Shown: positions 40,094 through 50,649 of the stretch, piece by piece
How the letters are laid out: each line of letters begins with the position of its first letter
Numbering within the stretch: the stretch's first letter is position 1
Notes under the pieces: model-generated
The model's database searches: none
What the model was told of the DNA's origin: nothing
What the model saw: the letters and a program-made list of their open reading frames with translations, nothing else
Program-made: the position numbers and the translations under genes
Assembly: GCA_008360975.2 (NCBI GenBank)
Contig: CM039211.1
Coordinates: 46,498,077-46,562,076, forward strand
Length of the DNA stretch: 64,000 nt
Reading direction: 5' to 3'
From: Lichenostomus cassidix
Taxonomy: Eukaryota; Chordata; Aves; Passeriformes; Meliphagidae

Positions 40094-40902
40094 TGAGAGC
40101 GTAAAAGGTATTATTTTGTGTACACTTTTGTAATGAAATATGACGTGACCATGATTTACACTGTTTCTCAAATGGTGGAATGATCTCATGAGAATCAGTT
40201 TCAGCACAGGTAAAAAAGCCATGAGAAAGGAAGGAAATGCTGGTGTTCAAAGCCTTCCTATAGTTACTTGTATTGTTATTATTGTTAGTACAGAACAGAA
40301 ACTTTCTGTGTTTTGACTCTTCTGTTACCTTACACTTTCACCCTCTCTCAGAGCTGAATAAAACTTTACTTGCCACTTACTTGTATTCTTCCAAGAGAAT
40401 GAGAAATCTCTTCTTCCCATGTAATGTTGTGTGACAACTACTTATGCTAGTGGTCTGCCAGTAAATATTTTTTCATCTGCTAAGAACATATAAATTCTGT
40501 ACTTGGGAAATTGTGCCTCTTTGCTATTTCCTTTCAGACAGAAAAAGTAATTGTTTTTATAGAACAGAATTTTTTAATTGCCCATCGATGATTTTGAAAT
40601 TATGAAATCTTTTGTTTTATTTTGCCTCAACTCTGTCAGTTAATCCTTTCTAATAGTGAATGTTGAAGTAAATATATATCTCTAAAGGTAATGCTAACTT
40701 CATGTTATGGGTAAAGAAAGGCAGATCATTCATAGAAGGTTGTGATGCTTCACTGAAGCCAAAGAAGACTTAGTGATTTCTATGACAGTTTTAGATAAAT
40801 GGGACATTTTCAACTGACTTTGCTCATTCATGTTGACAATAACATGACACAAATAAATTGAGAGACTGAGAAAGACAGTGAGAGAAAGGGCGTCCAGAGT
40901 TT

Positions 40903-40919
40903 AAAAAAAAAAAAAAAAA
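40903..40919. repeat. Poly-A run (17)
   Basis: Seventeen A residues followed by GGAAAAGGAGGAAAGG; a purine-rich simple tract. Confidence 0.95.
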
Positions 40920-41099
40920 GGAAAAGGAGGAAAGGAAACAAAAGCTTTTTTAAAAGAAAAGAAATCTTCAACATCGTGTCAAATTAAGAAAACGTTATAA
41001 ATTTTGTTATCCATTCAAATATGCAGAATTTTGTGAATTTTGGTACTCCATGGTCCTATGTAAAAAGTAGAAGGGACAATAGCATTAAATCAAAATAAT

Positions 41100-41103
41100 T
41101 TGG
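41100..41103. repeat. Target-site duplication (TTGG), left
   Basis: TTGG immediately before TGTCC; the matching copy is 41709-41712 immediately after GGACA. Confidence 0.65.
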
Positions 41104-41708
41104 TGTCCCAGACTGGAGACAAACTTCTCTCTGAACGAATGCCTCTCCCCAAAAGCCAAGGGCTTTGGTACCCCCTTCCCCCACTCACAGTAGAATTTCT
41201 TAAATGAAAGTGAAAAAAAAAAACCAACCTATTTATTTAACAAAACACACAGAGTGCCCAGCAAGGCACAGGGGAAGGGGGAAACAGGTGAAAAGGAGTT
41301 ATTAAACTTGAGTTGACAGGTGGTAAGCTTTACTGTCCTTATCTCAGGTGTAGTTTCCCCTCTCTGGGGGCTGGGCGGAGTTATTCCGGTAGCTCCCTGG
41401 AGGATTCTCGTCTGCCGGGAGACTCCTTGGGTTTTCTTGGCAAGAAAGCGAATGGGAAAAAAGGGTCCAAAAAGGAAGATGACGAAGAGGCACCCTCCAG
41501 GGAAAAACTGGCAGCGTCACAGCAGCCACCAGCCAGTCCCAGGAGTGTCTTTTCCTCCACCTCGCTTCCCCACAGAAAGGACTGGGGAAGGGTTTTAAAC
41601 AACCCGCAATCCTCCTGTTGGCTGAATGCAGCTAAAGCTGCAGGACCACATTTTCTGAGCATACAAACAACGACAGGGGAATACACAGGATTACCCTCAC
41701 CCAGGACA
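41104..41708 (-). mobile_element. Solo LTR, ERV1-like, with TTGG target-site duplication
   Basis: A 605-bp block whose ends are inverted repeats (TGTCC...GGACA). It is flanked on both sides by TTGG (41100-41103 and 41709-41712), a perfect 4-bp target-site duplication as made by gammaretrovirus-like (ERV1) integrases. On the minus strand it carries AATAAA (plus 41232-41237) in the 3' part, and a GC-rich U3-like body at 41330-41600 with a TTTAAAA box near 41595, so it lies on the minus strand. No internal coding sequence is present, hence a solo LTR. The 145-codon plus frame and several antisense frames inside it reflect its GC-rich composition and are not genes. Confidence 0.75.
41232..41237 (-). 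terminator. AATAAA polyadenylation signal of the ERV1-like LTR
   Basis: AATAAA on the minus strand within GTTAAATAAATAGG, about 130 bases from the LTR 3' end, a normal R/U5 position. Confidence 0.6.
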
Positions 41709-41712
41709 TTGG
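41709..41712. repeat. Target-site duplication (TTGG), right
   Basis: TTGG immediately after the GGACA terminus of the solo LTR. Confidence 0.65.
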
Positions 41713-42106
41713 GTTTAGTCATTCAAAGGGATCCTAATAAAATATTTTGATACAGCTAAAGTAAACACAAAGGTACAACAGTACATTTACATTTTTCTTA
41801 AAAATGAAAATTAGTATATTCCTAAAAAGTATTTTAATTTTCAATATTTTTATGTTCAATTGAAGCTTGTTCCCTTCATATCTTTCCAGCAAGAATGGAT
41901 GATCACACAAATTATGCTATTTCAAACGTAACAGAGATATTGATGTAGATTTAATTCTCATATTGAGGAGGGAGTAGAAGCATAGTACATACTTCCTGTT
42001 ATATCTCATTTCTTTACAAAATTACAGTATAATCATATGGTGTCTTTATAGTTAGTATCTTCTGTGTAAAATGCTCCCTAATAACTTTTGTTCCTAGGAA
42101 GCTTCT

Positions 42107-42133
42107 AAGTTCCTAAGAACTTCTTAGGAACTT
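42107..42133. repeat. Perfect 13-bp inverted repeat in a tandem array
   Basis: AAGTTCCTAAGAA, centre C, TTCTTAGGAACTT. The left arm with its flank recurs at once (GAAGTTCCTAAGAACTTCT at 42136-42154), and a diverged version precedes it (GTTCCTAGGAAGCTTCT from 42090). The region is thus about three head-to-tail copies of an 18-29 base palindromic unit. Confidence 0.9.
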
Positions 42134-42289
42134 CTGAAGTTCCTAAGAACTTCTGGAATTATTATTTGACTCCACATATTTGGGATTTTTTTGCTGTACA
42201 CACTTTAACAGACAATAGTATTGGTTGAAAAGAAAATCCTTGATTTATTGAGCTACTTTGCAGAGGATGATTCTGTATTTCTATCTTCT

Positions 42290-42352
42290 CTTTTTAGTCT
42301 CATTGTATGGGATCTTAAAATATTGATCCACTACTGCTTTGAATGCACATTT
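42290..42352. repeat. Dispersed duplicate, right copy
   Basis: Counterpart of 40031-40093, with four substitutions across 63 bases by my count. The ERV1-like solo LTR lies between the two copies. Confidence 0.85.
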
Positions 42353-42993
42353 AGAAGAGTGTGAAACTTTTTATTGTGAAAGGTGATAATTCTATATTTC
42401 TCCCTCTCTGAATCTTTCAAAGTCATTGGACACTGTGTGTATTCTGAATGGAGCTTTCAATGCAATGCTCCTTACAACATCTTCAGGTGGTTCAGAGGAG
42501 ATTCTTAATCTCTCATTTGGTCAGATGTTTGCAATTCAAATCACCTCCAATTCTATGTGGCCACTCCAGCACATACAGGATTCATTTCTATCCATTTCAA
42601 ATTACACAGAAGGCATCTGTCAACCCATACATCTACAAGAAAAACTTCTACCAATTATTTAAAATGGTTTATATAATTTGGGTTAATCTCCAGAAAGAGC
42701 TACTAGCTCTGGTGGCTTAATTGCCTTGTGTTGCTTGTCAGGACTAATTAATTATAAAAACAGTGCTGATTAGTTGGTTACAGACAGCAAGGACTGCTTG
42801 GAGAGATGTCCATGCTGTCCAAGACGTTATAACTGGAGGTATCTTGTCACAACCTGGCCCAGAAGGTAAGGGTAACCTAGGTCCTTGTTAACAGATTCCT
42901 TGGGATCTATTATAAAGAGTGAAATGTATTATTAAGTACTGTTAGCAGTGAAACGACACCAGTGATTGGTTGATTGGTGTTTGTAAATAGATT

Positions 42994-43027
<34 letters not shown>

Positions 43028-43033
43028 TAGATA
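42994..43033. repeat. Compound (GATA)n(GACA)n microsatellite
   Basis: GATA units, then five to six GACA units, then GATA again. Confidence 0.96.
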
Positions 43034-43173
43034 ATTTTAGAACAATCTAGTAGCAATGGAAAGCAAGTATGTAGCCATTTTGTTTGTTATTCTGTATAGC
43101 AATATGAAAGCTTAATAATATCACTTTTAAAAATGTACAAAGAAAAGAAAGAGAAGGAATAAGAATAGAAAGA

Positions 43174-44234
43174 TGTCACCACCCAAGGACCTCACAAGAG
43201 ACTTGGTTGTTGCAACTTCAGCGTCAAAGCAGTCAAAATGATGGTCGCAGTTTCGTCCTGTTGGGGGCAGAGGAAATCCCTGGAACACAATGCCCAATGG
43301 CTTAAAATATGCTCAGGCTTAGTGGGAATGCCTGGGCACCTCCCCTGGGCAACAGAATTTGACAATTCTAGTAGAATATAATCTCCTTTGCGATCACGTG
43401 CAGTCCTCTGGTGGAAGGCCTTAGAAATTAGTCTGGGCGCTCTTTGGAGAGTAATTGGTGGTTTATGACACCTTCTAAGGCCTGGCAGATACCTGTCACA
43501 TCAGCCTAAAGCCCCATCAGACCTTCCCCAGAGGGAGGAAGGGAGTTTTTACTAGTGCAAGGGAAGACAAGTAGCCTGATAAGAGGCATCATCTATCCCT
43601 GCAGGGTTAGAGCCACTCCCTCGGGGCTGAGGTGCCAACCTGGCCTCAGGAATGAGTATATGGGCTCTGGCCACCCCCTGCTGAACCCAGACAGAGCTGA
43701 CTTTCCACAGAGCTGCTGAGAATGCCTTTCTTTGGCATTTTCTGGAAGGATATATTTTCTCCTTCCAAGCTTGTTTACCTCTCCTTAGACCTGAGATAAT
43801 TGGACAATAATTTACCAGCTTTATCTTATCTCAAGTTTCTGTCAGGTGGCTTAATTCACAGCCCAGTAAGTCACAGTCTGGTCCCCATCAGGAGGCATAT
43901 TTGGGGGTTGGTGGGCTTCGTTGGTCACAGATGAGCAGTTGCTTCTCTGCACAGCTTGCCACAGTGGACAAAAGTCCTTTGGTGATTTTAACAATGTTTA
44001 AACCATGAACCGTAACATTTCAGTCTCTCACAGTTCTGCACAAAAATGGCAAGTACTTTGTTATGAAACGATAAGGGTGATTAGGGTTTCAGTCAACCAC
44101 TGGGTCTCATGCCAGTCCATTGCCAGAAATCAGTCCTTTGTCTTATGCAGAAACTAACAGGGAGGTCGATGATTAACTGCAACAGATATACACATGGCAG
44201 AGTTCTAATACGCAGCTTTTCACATTGTGTGACA
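43174..44234. mobile_element. LTR/ERV-like block with TGTCAC...GTGACA ends, tentative
   Basis: A 1.06-kb block of higher GC than its flanks, bounded by perfect 6-bp inverted termini of LTR type (TGTCAC at 43174, GTGACA ending 44234). The flanks (AAAGA left, AGAAG right) are not a clean target-site duplication. No gag, pol or env similarity is seen, and neither a TATA box nor AATAAA could be placed with confidence. It lies directly beside a firm LTR pair, so it may be a separate older LTR. The assignment is inference. Confidence 0.4.
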
Positions 44235-44414
44235 AGAAGAGGTTGGATAGAGGTGAGAAATGCTTTTAGTTTTCCTTACTGAGGGAAAGGCTGAGTTTAG
44301 TAATTTCAGGTGAAAGAGGAAAATTTAACTAAGCAAGTTCCACCAAACTTTGTGTTATTTATTTATAGTTCAGATAGGATTTCTTATTATAGTAGAAGGC
44401 AGAAATGGAGTTAG

Positions 44415-44419
44415 TGGGT
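44415..44419. repeat. Target-site duplication (TGGGT), left
   Basis: TGGGT immediately before the TGTATTGG terminus at 44420; the partner is at 45657-45661. Confidence 0.75.
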
Positions 44420-44680
44420 TGTATTGGTTTGAAAACAAACCAGTGGGAGATCACAAGTCAAGATTGAAATTAAAAATGAGTGAAATAATACAAGGAAAAG
44501 CACTGACAAAGTCAGATACAACCTAACACCCTGTTAGGGTGGTAGTAGCAGTCCAACTGAAGTAGTCCAGTTGAAGCGGTGATCCTGTGAAGGTCTAGTC
44601 TCCAGCTGAAGATCCAGTGGTAGCTCTTGTCCTCTGGGAACCCAGTAGACAGGGCTAGCTCAGGCAGTTCCAAGGCCAGG

Positions 44681-44685
44681 TTATA
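44681..44685 (-). promoter_or_regulatory. TATA-like box of LTR copy 1
   Basis: GATATAACC on the minus strand, just downstream of the U3 repeat region. Weak on its own; placed by context. Confidence 0.35.
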
Positions 44686-44773
44686 TCAGGTGGGAACACC
44701 TGTCTCCTCCCTCCTGGGCAGAGCATCCCACAATGGGATGAGATAAATCCATGAGTCATGCGGTGGGTCCCTG

Positions 44774-44889
44774 ATGGCCCATTGTCTGTCATCCGGGGTG
44801 GGTCATTAGCAGGTGATAACAGCTAAGGGATGGCCCGTTGCCTGTCATCTGGGGTGGGTCATTAGCAGGTGATAACGGCTAATGGCCCA
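44774..44889 (-). repeat. 56-bp tandem repeat in the LTR U3
   Basis: The unit starting ATGGCCC occurs at 44774 and 44830 (period 56), with a third partial start at 44882. Shared core: GTCATTAGCAGGTGATAAC. Direct repeats in U3 commonly act as enhancers in retroviruses; function here is inferred. Confidence 0.85.
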
Positions 44890-44943
44890 CAGCTGGTGGT
44901 AATAGACTACTTAAATACATCTATATTGCAACCTAGGACATGG

Positions 44944-45443
44944 NNNNNNNNNNNNNNNNNNNNNNNNNNNNNNNNNNNNNNNNNNNNNNNNNNNNNNNNN
45001 NNNNNNNNNNNNNNNNNNNNNNNNNNNNNNNNNNNNNNNNNNNNNNNNNNNNNNNNNNNNNNNNNNNNNNNNNNNNNNNNNNNNNNNNNNNNNNNNNNNN
45101 NNNNNNNNNNNNNNNNNNNNNNNNNNNNNNNNNNNNNNNNNNNNNNNNNNNNNNNNNNNNNNNNNNNNNNNNNNNNNNNNNNNNNNNNNNNNNNNNNNNN
45201 NNNNNNNNNNNNNNNNNNNNNNNNNNNNNNNNNNNNNNNNNNNNNNNNNNNNNNNNNNNNNNNNNNNNNNNNNNNNNNNNNNNNNNNNNNNNNNNNNNNN
45301 NNNNNNNNNNNNNNNNNNNNNNNNNNNNNNNNNNNNNNNNNNNNNNNNNNNNNNNNNNNNNNNNNNNNNNNNNNNNNNNNNNNNNNNNNNNNNNNNNNNN
45401 NNNNNNNNNNNNNNNNNNNNNNNNNNNNNNNNNNNNNNNNNNN
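44944..45443. other. Assembly gap (500 N)
   Basis: Exactly 500 Ns, a conventional placeholder length, so the real gap size is unknown. Long open frames that span it are artefacts. It sits between two copies of the same LTR, the usual cause of short-read assembly failure. Confidence 0.99.
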
Positions 45444-45656
45444 GGCAGAGCATCTCACAATGGGATGAGATAAGTCCATGAGTCACACGGTGGGTCCCTG
45501 ATGGCCCATTGCCTGTCATGCGGGGTGGTTCATTAGCAAGTGATAATAGCTAACGGATGGCCCATTGCCTGTCATCCGGAGTGGGTGATAGCAGCTAATG
45601 GCCCACAGCTGGTGGTAATAGAATACTTAACTACATCAATATTGCAACCTAGGACA
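45444..45656 (-). mobile_element. LTR copy 2 of the proviral element (partial)
   Basis: Corresponds to 44719-44940 of LTR copy 1 and ends at the same CTAGGACA terminus. I count about 18 substitutions over roughly 210 aligned bases, plus one 11-base deletion inside the second U3 repeat (near 45586). On the plus-strand map this is the outer right end of the element. The rest of this LTR lies in the gap. It is followed by TGGGT, matching the left flank of copy 1. Confidence 0.8.
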
Positions 45657-45661
45657 TGGGT
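45657..45661. repeat. Target-site duplication (TGGGT), right
   Basis: TGGGT directly after the CTAGGACA terminus; identical to 44415-44419. Confidence 0.75.
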
Positions 45662-47004
45662 ATGTGACAGCTTAACTCTTTCAAGTTCAAAATAGCCATT
45701 TCTAAGAACTTACTTTCCTGACTTTTATTTTCAGTAGTTGAAAATAGGGAGACTGGAAGGGAGGAGTAAAGGAGAAAATGCATGGTGACTATTTCTATTG
45801 AAACACTTTGCCTACATTGTTCAAAAGGTGTTCAAAACCCTGAGGTAGAAATACAAACGTGTAATTACATTCTCTCTTTGCTTAGTCTTCTGAAAGAAAG
45901 AGTGACGTTTTGGAGGAAGACAAAAAAAGCATGACTTGACAGTGATTAATAGTCACAAAACATAACAGAAAATGGGACAGTGGTTAACCTGATAAAGTAT
46001 GAAAACACGCATTTAAACACTGTCACAGAGTATCTGTACCTTGTTTTTTTAGGAAGAGGTTTACTTTTAAATAAGCAGTATTTATTGTTCTGGAAATGTA
46101 CATAACATTTTAGTATGGTTTTTCCCAGCAAAAAATGGAGTGTCTTGTTTTTTACTGCTCTTCACACCCCAATAATTTAGCTATCTTTTAATGGATGCCG
46201 TTACTTGGACATTTGAGGCAAGTGCCAATTGACCTGTCATTCCTCTTTCAATTTCCTACTGAAGATAGGGACATGGTACAAAATAAATGTATAACACAAA
46301 GAACAGTAGGTAAGTGATTATGGAAAGTTGAAAAATATAGTGATGAGCTCACATGGAAAGCCAAGAGTAACATTTCATATCCGATGGCAGAGATAGGTGA
46401 CATCCTTCCTTTAGTAATGAAGAGTAACTATCAACAGTATCTAAAGCTGCAGTGAAAACCAGATCAGTGGCTGTGTGAACAGGCTTAGCTTTCATCAAGC
46501 TATCTAGTGAGCGTATGAGTTTCATATGTGGGAAAATTAGGGTCTGATAGGAAGAATTTTATGACTTCCCTCTAGCACAGCCCAAAAGGTTCTTGCTTGG
46601 CACAGACTTCACCTCAACCCTGCTTTTCATGGGGCTCTCCAGAAAGCACAGAAAATTACACCATGATTGAAGTGAAATGGAGAGCAGCACAACACACAGA
46701 GTGCTCTTCTGAAATGGTTCTGTTTGACACTAACTCAGTAAAGTATAGTGGTTTTCCTTTATTGCTGTGACTAAAACAAAGCTTGCACCGCTGTGACTAT
46801 CAGCAAATTTATACATTGCCCTGTGAGAGCTCTACGCAGCTGCTTACAGACCATCAAGGAGAGCAGGTATTCACCAGCCCAAGTGCTAGAAACTGACCAG
46901 TGCAGTTCACAAAAACAATTATATCAACAGCACTTCTTGTCCCTTTTGCTCTCTAGAGAAGCATGGAAGCTGGGATAGGTGAAGAGACACCCTCTGTCTG
47001 CATC

Positions 47005-47022
47005 AGAGAGAGAGAGAGAGAG
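47005..47022. repeat. (AG)n microsatellite
   Basis: Nine AG units. Confidence 0.95.
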
Positions 47023-48172
47023 TGACTGTTGCCATGGTATGCAACTGCTTTTTCATAAATGTTTCAGTAAGGTCATGCCCTGCTTGATTAATTCCAAGAG
47101 TTCATCTTCATCTACTGCCACACAGCCAGCTTACAGCAGATGTTCACAGAAGCCATTTTATGCTGATTTATAACCCTTTCATTTTTTTCAGTGGCTAATG
47201 TATCAGGGTGGTTGTATTCCGGACACAGAAGTAACAAGTGCAAGCACTGAAGTGTCAAGTGTCAGCAGCCTCCATTGCGCCTTCAACTGTCCTTGCATCA
47301 CAGCAGCCTGTCAGCAACTAACTGGTAGCAAAATTTTCCCTCCCTGAGCAACCACATACTTTCCCTAATGCAAAAGTATCAGAGTGCGTGGACTCAATGC
47401 ATCTTTTTTCCATGTAATTGTGTATGATTGAAAGCAGCATGGTCTCAAACAGAGGAATGACATGGTTTCTGAGGAGGCAGGGTACACACAGTCCTAAGAC
47501 AGGACAATGGATAGAAGAAATTATTTTATATCCTATGCCCTCCTCACCTCTTTGTCTCTTACACAAGCATCAGGGCTTGTGTAATAAGGGCTAAGGGAAG
47601 GACCAGTAGGAGTTGGGTTTGTTACTTATTTCGGTATATCATAACGTGACGTAATGAGTGGAAGGAATACTTGCAGAACAAGAATTTCTGTTGCAGTATA
47701 AGAAAGGAGAGCAGAGACGATTGCAAAGATTCTGCTTTTAGATGTTTTATAAATTTTGGAAACTGTATGCTTCTGCCTAATTTTTGCAAATTATTGCCAT
47801 TATGAAAAAATTTATTTGAGTGTTTCTTATCCATATTTTTCAATGAAATTCAAGGGCAAAATCTTGGGACATGAATCTGCCCAAATTCAACTAAACAAAT
47901 GTTCACTCAGTTCCCACTAAGGTGATGAAATAATTTTAATGTGACTGTCTGGTAATCACAGCAGGTTAGTAGTACTCTCAAGGATTATGTCTTGACTTGA
48001 ATATTGTGAAAAATAATGTCCAAGAGAAAGATAAAATTATCACTTCAGCTCATGTTTATGAAGATAGCATCTTCAAGTTCCTTTTGTTACTATGATTTTA
48101 CTATAGCAAAACCAGATTTCTTAAAGTCAAGCTATTTTAATTACAGATCATTTCACCCCTCAGTTCACTTAT

Positions 48173-48228
48173 CTCTCCTCTCCTCTCCTCTCCTCTCCTC
48201 TCCTCTCCTCTCCTCTCCTCTCCTCTCC
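48173..48228. repeat. (TCTCC)n microsatellite
   Basis: Pentanucleotide TCTCC/CTCCT repeated about eleven times without interruption; a homopyrimidine plus strand. Confidence 0.97.
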
Positions 48229-50649
48229 ATTGGGCAAAGATGAATGCTCAGTGGCATGGGTGAATCTGAAATGAAATTACACTTTAACTACACAGTTCTG
48301 AGAATAATGGAAGTTTAAGAAATAAAACAAAATCATTTTTCGACTGATAAACTTGACAGGGTTGGCTGAAGTTATCAGTCCCAAACCTGCAACTGTGGAT
48401 TAGAACAGCAGCCTTGACAGAGTCCTTTCTCCTCCCTGGGTTGAATGGCTGGCCAGTAGTCTTCTTTTTTCACGCCATTTTTTCTCAACCCATTATGCTT
48501 CTTGGTAAGAATTGATTCAGACAAAGAATCTTTGTATTTTGTAGGATGGAGCTCACAGCGTTCTCTAACAGAAATAAAGGCTCCAAACCTGCCCTGTCTA
48601 CAATGAAAGCTTAGTCTCTTTCTCTGTGTTCGTCACTGGAAGTTTTGTCTCCTTCAGGAGCATAACTCCTGAGACAGGTCATGGATGTCTGTTAACCTGA
48701 AGGTCATAAACGCTTTAAATAAATAATAATTCTTTCCAAAATGTTTCTGAAATTTAGTGTAAGTTGAAGCAAGAGAATAGTCCCAGTCCATCATACACTG
48801 AACTTGTTTTTGTCAGCATATACTCTTAATCACTTATGAATTACTTATGCAAGTTGGAGGAGCAGATGACAAAGTTTATTTTCAAGGCTGCTTTGCAGGG
48901 GCCCTAAAAAGCCGACAAGTAGCGGATGTCTGTGGGTTTTGATTTTTTTTCCTTCCTTTTTTACTGCTTCTGGGCAGGGTTTATTTCCACTGTCAAAAGC
49001 CAACAACTCATGATTATGGTGCAGATAATTACAAAGAAAAAATATTTTCATTGAAAAAAAAAAAAGCAGCAGCAGAGAAAAGCTGGATGATTATGAGTAA
49101 AAAAGGCCTTTTGATTTAAAACTAGGTTTCATATTCTAAGTTTCATGTTCTATGTTTCTACTGAAATCCTTACCTTGTTCTTGTATGCTTTCAATTATTT
49201 TAAGGGTGAACAGCACATCTTCTTCTGCATGCTTCCATTTTTATGCACACCTTCCCTGTGTGCAGTTGTATCATACCTGCTCTTTGTCATATACACACAG
49301 TGTGGAGTGATGTGGAGAACTGTTAAAAGGTAGAGCAAATGCTTGATCAACGTACAATCTTTTCAGGGCTTTCCTTAACTTCCATAACTATGTTTAATTA
49401 TTTAATTTAGAATGTAGGCACCATTTTGATGTGCTATGGTGACCAGTGACAACAGAAACTCCCTGCAGGAAAGGGTCTTTGAGAGTCTCTAAGATCCTAC
49501 TGGGAAATCAATGACATTTTAATCTGAATTAGACATAGCTCCTGCAGAGAGGAATCTGAGCACGCCTCCAGAAAACTGCTGATTCTTTTAGTAAATAAGA
49601 CATTTTTCTGCTTTGCTATCATAGTACTGTTAAGATTTTCTCATGGAAATTTGCAAAAGAATTGTTTGATATAGAAGGTATTTGTATATTTTTAGATGAA
49701 AAAATGTCAGTTTAAATTCTCTATCAGGTTAAATACAAGCAATAGTAAGATTAATCTTTTTTTATATCTGGTCTTTTGAAGATTAAAACCAATCCATGCA
49801 TAATCCCTTGCTGCTAGCCAGAATGCATTTTTAAAATGTTCCTTTAATTATCTAAACACTAAGACTTGCACATTGTATAACATCATATGATCTTATCTAA
49901 AGTATTATTAATAGATTACTCTGTTAGAAAATGCAGGAAAATCCCTCTTTGTAATTTTCCTGTGTATTTCATTCTCTCTCTTTTGTTTATATTTGAAAAT
50001 TTGCCTTGCGTGTTCATAGAAATAATATAAAACCAGAATTGTCTTGCACATTCAGAGAGGATCTCGATACTGCTACTAAATAAAGTCTCGCAAACAGATC
50101 TTGTTGGGACTTTCTGAAGCTTTTTGATTTTAAAAATTTTTAATGTTTTTTTGGAGTGCGGAAGACTGTCTTATGGAAATTGAAAGGCTTTCAGTACAAT
50201 ACAACTTTTTCTGATAAACTTTCCTGTTTTTCGTTCATTCGCCCAGCTCTTTAAATGATCTGCTATGAGTTAAGTTTTTGTGTCTTTTCTTAAGATTGTC
50301 AGAAAGCCAGGAATCCCAGATGCCCATGTTCCTGAGATCTTGGCATCTCTACTATGTGTGCACAAAGTATTGTGTATGTTTTCCAGTGCCTATGATTCTG
50401 TGACAAACCTGCCCTGCATTTCTGCAAGACCTGTTATTTTTGACACTCCCTCCTGAAATCTGGAATTGCCATTCTCTTGTTTGGTTTCTTTTCGATGAAT
50501 TATCACTATCCATTGGTCAATCTTATTTTTAGAATGTATTATGAAGTTGAAATCTTAATTTTCTGTCAGATCACTAGTGAATTGGGTGCTGTAATTTAGT
50601 TGTTCCTCATCTCTGGAAACTCTCCCATTCTCCATCTTTTTCGTGTCCA

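Larger units (their letters stand above)
39203..41103. other. Unique AT-rich noncoding DNA with simple repeats
   Basis: No gene. Contains a palindrome (39417-39440), a CA run, a poly-A run and the left copy of a 63-bp duplicate, listed separately. Confidence 0.55.
41713..43173. other. Unique AT-rich noncoding DNA with simple repeats
   Basis: No gene. Contains the 42.1-kb hairpin, the right copy of the 63-bp duplicate and a GATA/GACA microsatellite. Confidence 0.55.
44420..44940 (-). mobile_element. LTR copy 1 of a proviral element (complete, 521 bp)
   Basis: Begins TGTATTGG and ends CTAGGACA on the plus strand, so it has canonical TG...CA ends. Orientation is taken as minus because the tandem 56-bp repeats (44774-44940) then lie upstream of a TATAA box (plus 44681-44685), the normal place for U3 enhancers, with about 260 bases of R/U5 beyond. 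The wording (CATCCCACAATGGGATGAGA, TGCAACCTAGGACA) matches a songbird ERV LTR family that I recognise without being able to name it. It is immediately followed by TGG and then the assembly gap. Confidence 0.8.
45662..50649. other. Unique AT-rich noncoding DNA with simple repeats
   Basis: About 5 kb with no recognisable gene or transposon. Contains a short (AG)n and a (TCTCC)n microsatellite. Confidence 0.55.

Noticed and set aside
41313..41750. 145-codon plus-strand frame and its antisense shadows
   Set aside because: Lies inside the GC-rich U3 of the ERV1-like solo LTR, runs against the LTR orientation and has no domain.
44869..45519. Four long open frames of 177-202 codons on both strands
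   Set aside because: They consist almost entirely of undetermined residues across the 500-N gap.
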